From Paratinospora sagittata (lineage: Eukaryota; Streptophyta; Magnoliopsida; Ranunculales; Menispermaceae): a stretch of 64,000 nt of DNA. The notes under the pieces were generated by a model. The model did no database searches and was not told the DNA's origin. It was given only the letters and a program-made list of their open reading frames with translations. This document shows, piece after piece, positions 61,673 to 64,000 of the stretch. The stretch is from contig CM069598.1 in the NCBI GenBank assembly GCA_035771175.1, positions 2,819,931-2,883,930 of the forward strand, given 5' to 3'. The position numbers were made by a program, and so were the translations under genes. Numbering within the stretch: position 1 is the first letter of the stretch; each line of letters opens with the position of its first letter.

Positions 61673-61969
61673 TGTTGAATTTAGAGAAGAAAATAATTCT
61701 CATATGTCTCAATGATCATTGTACAGTCTGAATATATAATGGAAAACTAGTAAAATAGGAAACTAACTAATAGAGATATCAGGGATTTCCTGAATCTCTT
61801 TATTCCTAAATTAATGTAGACAACTAATACTGAAAATCAGCAACTGTATCCTGAAAATCAGCAGCAGCTGTATCCCTGAAATCAGGGATTGAGTATTTCA
61901 ACAATCAGCAACTGTATCCTGAAAAACAGCAGCTGTATCCCTGAAAATCAGGGATTGAGTATTTCAACA
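61673..61969 (-). repeat. 3' LTR of copia element 2
   Basis: A 297-bp sequence with TG..CA termini (TGTTGAA at both ends). On the minus strand the tract TTGAGGGGGAG directly precedes it as the polypurine tract. Its first part on the minus strand (61969-61835) is a tandem duplication of 66 and 68 bp. The other LTR is outside the window. Confidence 0.88.
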
Positions 61970-61981
61970 CTCCCCCTCAAG

Positions 61982-64000
61982 CTAGGCGTAGATGTTAATC
62001 AAGCCAAGCTTGATACTCAAATCTTCAAAATTCTTCCTTGGTAGAGCTTTAGTGAGGATATCTGCTATTTGCTGACTTGTCGGTGTGTATAGCAGACTAA
62101 CTGTCCCATTTTCTATCTTCTCCTTTATGAAGTGGCGATCTATCTCCACATGCTTGGTCCTGTCATGATGTACTGGATTCTTTGCAATGTTAATAGCTGA
62201 CTGATTGTCACAAAATACCTTCATTGATTCAGAAGTGATGATTCCTAGTTCCCTCATTAGTCTTTCTAGCCATATTCCCTCACAAATTCCGAGTGCCATA
62301 GCTCTGAACTCTGATTCTGCACTGCTTCGAGAAACTACCGATTGTTTCTTACTTCGCCATGTTACTAAGTTTCCCCACACATACGTACAATAACCAGATG
62401 TTGACCTTCGGTCCGTTATTGATCCGGCCCAGTCAGCATCAACAAACACTTCAACATCTTTCCTTGTGTTTTTCTTGAAGTACAAGCCTTTACCTGGTGT
62501 CATTTTAAGATACCTTAGTATCCGATAGACAGCTTTCATATGTTCTTCAGTCGGATCATTCATGAATTGACTGACTACACTAACCGAGAACCCAATATCA
62601 GGTCTGGTGTGTGAGAGATAAATCAGCTTCCCAACAAGTCTTTGATATCTTCCTTTGTCCACTGGAATATTGTCCTTATTAGCTCCAATTTTAGTGCTTG
62701 AATCCATGGGTGTTTCAGCCGGTTTGCACCCAAGCATTCCCGTCTCTTTAAGTAGATCTAGTACGTACTTCCTTTGTGACACTGAGATTCCCTTGCTTGA
62801 CCGGGCTACTTCCATTCCAAGGAAATATTTTAGGCTCCCAAGATCCTTGGTTTCAAATTCTTTGGCAAGTAGGGTTTTGAGCTTGATCAATTCATCTTCA
62901 TCATCACCTGTTAAGATGATGTCATCTACATATACAATGAGAATTGCCAACTTTCCTTTGGTTGAGTGTTTGACAAACAAAGTGTGATCAGCTTGACACT
63001 GAGAGTACCCATACTTCTTCACTGTTTTGTTGAATCTGTCAAACCAAGCTCTTGGAGATTGCTTCAGTCCATAAAGGGATTTCTTGAGCTTACACACCTT
63101 ATTCATAGTTGCCTTGGTTTCAAAGCCGGGAGGAATATCCATATAAACTTCTTCTGTAAGGTCTCCATTGAGGAATGCATTCTTCACATCAAGTTGGTGG
63201 AGAGGCCAATCAAGATTGGCAGCTAATGATAGTAGTACCCGAATGGTGTTTAATTTGGCTACTGGAGCAAACGTCTCTTGGTAGTCAATGCCATAGGATT
63301 GAGTGAACCCTTTTGCAACCAGCCGCGCTTTAAATCTGTCCACACTTCCATCAGCCTTGTATTTGACAGTGAAAATCCATTTACATCCTACTGGATGTTT
63401 CCCACTCGGTAGGTCTGAAATCTCCCAAGTTCCATTCTTCTTTAGTGCTTGCATTTCTTCCCATACTGCAGTCTTCCATTCCGGAATTGAAATGGCTTCT
63501 TGGATGGAGTTAGGAATTTGCATTTTGTTCAAATTTGCCACAAATGTTTGGAAGCTAGGTGACAACCCTTTATAAGAGACAAAATTGTAGATTGGATGAC
63601 TGGTACATGACCTCCTACCTTTCCTTAAAGCAATGGGACAGTCAAGGTCATTAGCAATAGACTCACTAGTGATGAATTCAGAGCTAGTGTTACCTGGTGA
63701 ACTTTCATGGTTTCTTGCACTCGGGTCAGATTCTTGACTTTGCTTGGGAGGTGCTTGTTGCTCAACATCCTCTTGGATCTTCTTCTTCCGAGAATATACA
63801 ATGAACTCACCATTGATTGCAGGTTTAGGACATTGGACAGGACTTGAAGGTAGAGGATTTTCAGGAGTTGAAGATGGAGGATTTTCAGGTTCAGATTCAG
63901 AATTTTCCAAATCAGAATTTGTTTCTGTTTGGTGGCTTTGGTTTGGAGTAGGAGTAGTTGAGATAGGAGGGATGGTGACTTGGGAACTTGGGGAACTTGG
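61982..64000 (-). CDS. Copia pol polyprotein 2, RT and RNase H, open frame
   Basis: One unbroken frame runs from the window edge to the stop at 61982, over 640 codons, with no start codon expected inside. The linker after integrase is Pro/Ser-rich and ends near PIYNFVSYKGLSPSF. The reverse transcriptase follows (WIFTVKYKADGS, ETFAPVAKLNTIR, active site YVDD in ILIVYVDDIILTGDD). RNase H has VEVFVDADWAGS, RSSAESEFRA and the C-terminal ADILTKALP. The sequence differs from element 1 and is of the RE1-like copia type. The absence of stops over this stretch suggests a recent or still competent copy. Confidence 0.92.
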   Translation of the reverse strand, partial: PSSPSSQVTIPPISTTPTPNQSHQTETNSDLENSESEPENPPSSTPENPLPSSPVQCPKPAINGEFIVYSRKKKIQEDVEQQAPPKQSQESDPSARNHESSPGNTSSEFITSESIANDLDCPIALRKGRRSCTSHPIYNFVSYKGLSPSFQTFVANLNKMQIPNSIQEAISIPEWKTAVWEEMQALKKNGTWEISDLPSGKHPVGCKWIFTVKYKADGSVDRFKARLVAKGFTQSYGIDYQETFAPVAKLNTIRVLLSLAANLDWPLHQLDVKNAFLNGDLTEEVYMDIPPGFETKATMNKVCKLKKSLYGLKQSPRAWFDRFNKTVKKYGYSQCQADHTLFVKHSTKGKLAILIVYVDDIILTGDDEDELIKLKTLLAKEFETKDLGSLKYFLGMEVARSSKGISVSQRKYVLDLLKETGMLGCKPAETPMDSSTKIGANKDNIPVDKGRYQRLVGKLIYLSHTRPDIGFSVSVVSQFMNDPTEEHMKAVYRILRYLKMTPGKGLYFKKNTRKDVEVFVDADWAGSITDRRSTSGYCTYVWGNLVTWRSKKQSVVSRSSAESEFRAMALGICEGIWLERLMRELGIITSESMKVFCDNQSAINIAKNPVHHDRTKHVEIDRHFIKEKIENGTVSLLYTPTSQQIADILTKALPRKNFEDLSIKLGLINIYA

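Larger units (their letters stand above)
61673..64000 (-). mobile_element. Ty1/copia retrotransposon 2, 3' part
   Basis: The 3' LTR, polypurine tract and the reverse transcriptase/RNase H half of a copia element, cut by the window edge. It begins 2 bp outside the target duplication of the hAT MITE. It lies upstream of the visible exons of the ABC1 kinase gene and in the same orientation, so probably inside one of its introns. Confidence 0.92.

Noticed and set aside
1..64000. CRISPR arrays, bacterial operons, rRNA genes
   Set aside because: None seen; the window is plant nuclear DNA with spliced genes.

Overview
The window is nuclear DNA of a eudicot plant, probably a woody core eudicot. Evidence: intron-rich genes with GT-AG introns, AT-rich intergenic DNA, Ty1/copia retrotransposons primed by initiator tRNA-Met, an Au-like SINE, MITEs, and plant-only families (LEC1-type NF-YB, legume-lectin receptor kinase, CAR-type C2 protein, chloroplast ABC1 kinase). 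I cannot name the species.

Layout. 1-5152: a decayed Tnt1-like copia element (210-4883, minus) inserted in an older AT-rich repeat. 5337-8626 (+): 3' half of an RsmB/Sun-type rRNA m5C methyltransferase gene. 9712-10953 (+): single-exon WD40 gene of the RID3/IPI3 type. 11413-13207 (-): three-exon C2-domain (CAR-like) gene. 15866-34905 (-): a 33-exon PDS5 cohesin-cofactor gene whose introns carry SINE, LTR and AT-rich repeat debris. 37779-39818 (-): intronless L-type lectin receptor kinase of the clade VIII type. 41794-50005 (-): INCENP (WYRD-like). 51054-53215 (-): a two-exon LEC1-type NF-YB gene. 54075-59969 (-): 3' part of an ABC1-type chloroplast kinase gene. 61292-61662: a hAT-type MITE. 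61673-64000 (-): 3' part of a second copia element with an open pol frame.

No operon-like unit is expected. PDS5 (sister chromatid cohesion) and INCENP (chromosomal passenger complex) are both mitotic chromosome proteins, about 7 kb apart on the same strand; this may be chance. The partial genes at both window ends have a copia element on their upstream side, probably within an intron in each case.

The structural surprises are a seemingly perfect 273-bp tandem duplication over the PDS5 core promoter, a perfect 32-bp-arm hairpin in an INCENP intron, an empty-site copy that proves the first copia insertion, and a short first exon of the LEC1-type gene that lies 1.4 kb upstream of its main exon. 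I did not find a clearly novel biological system.
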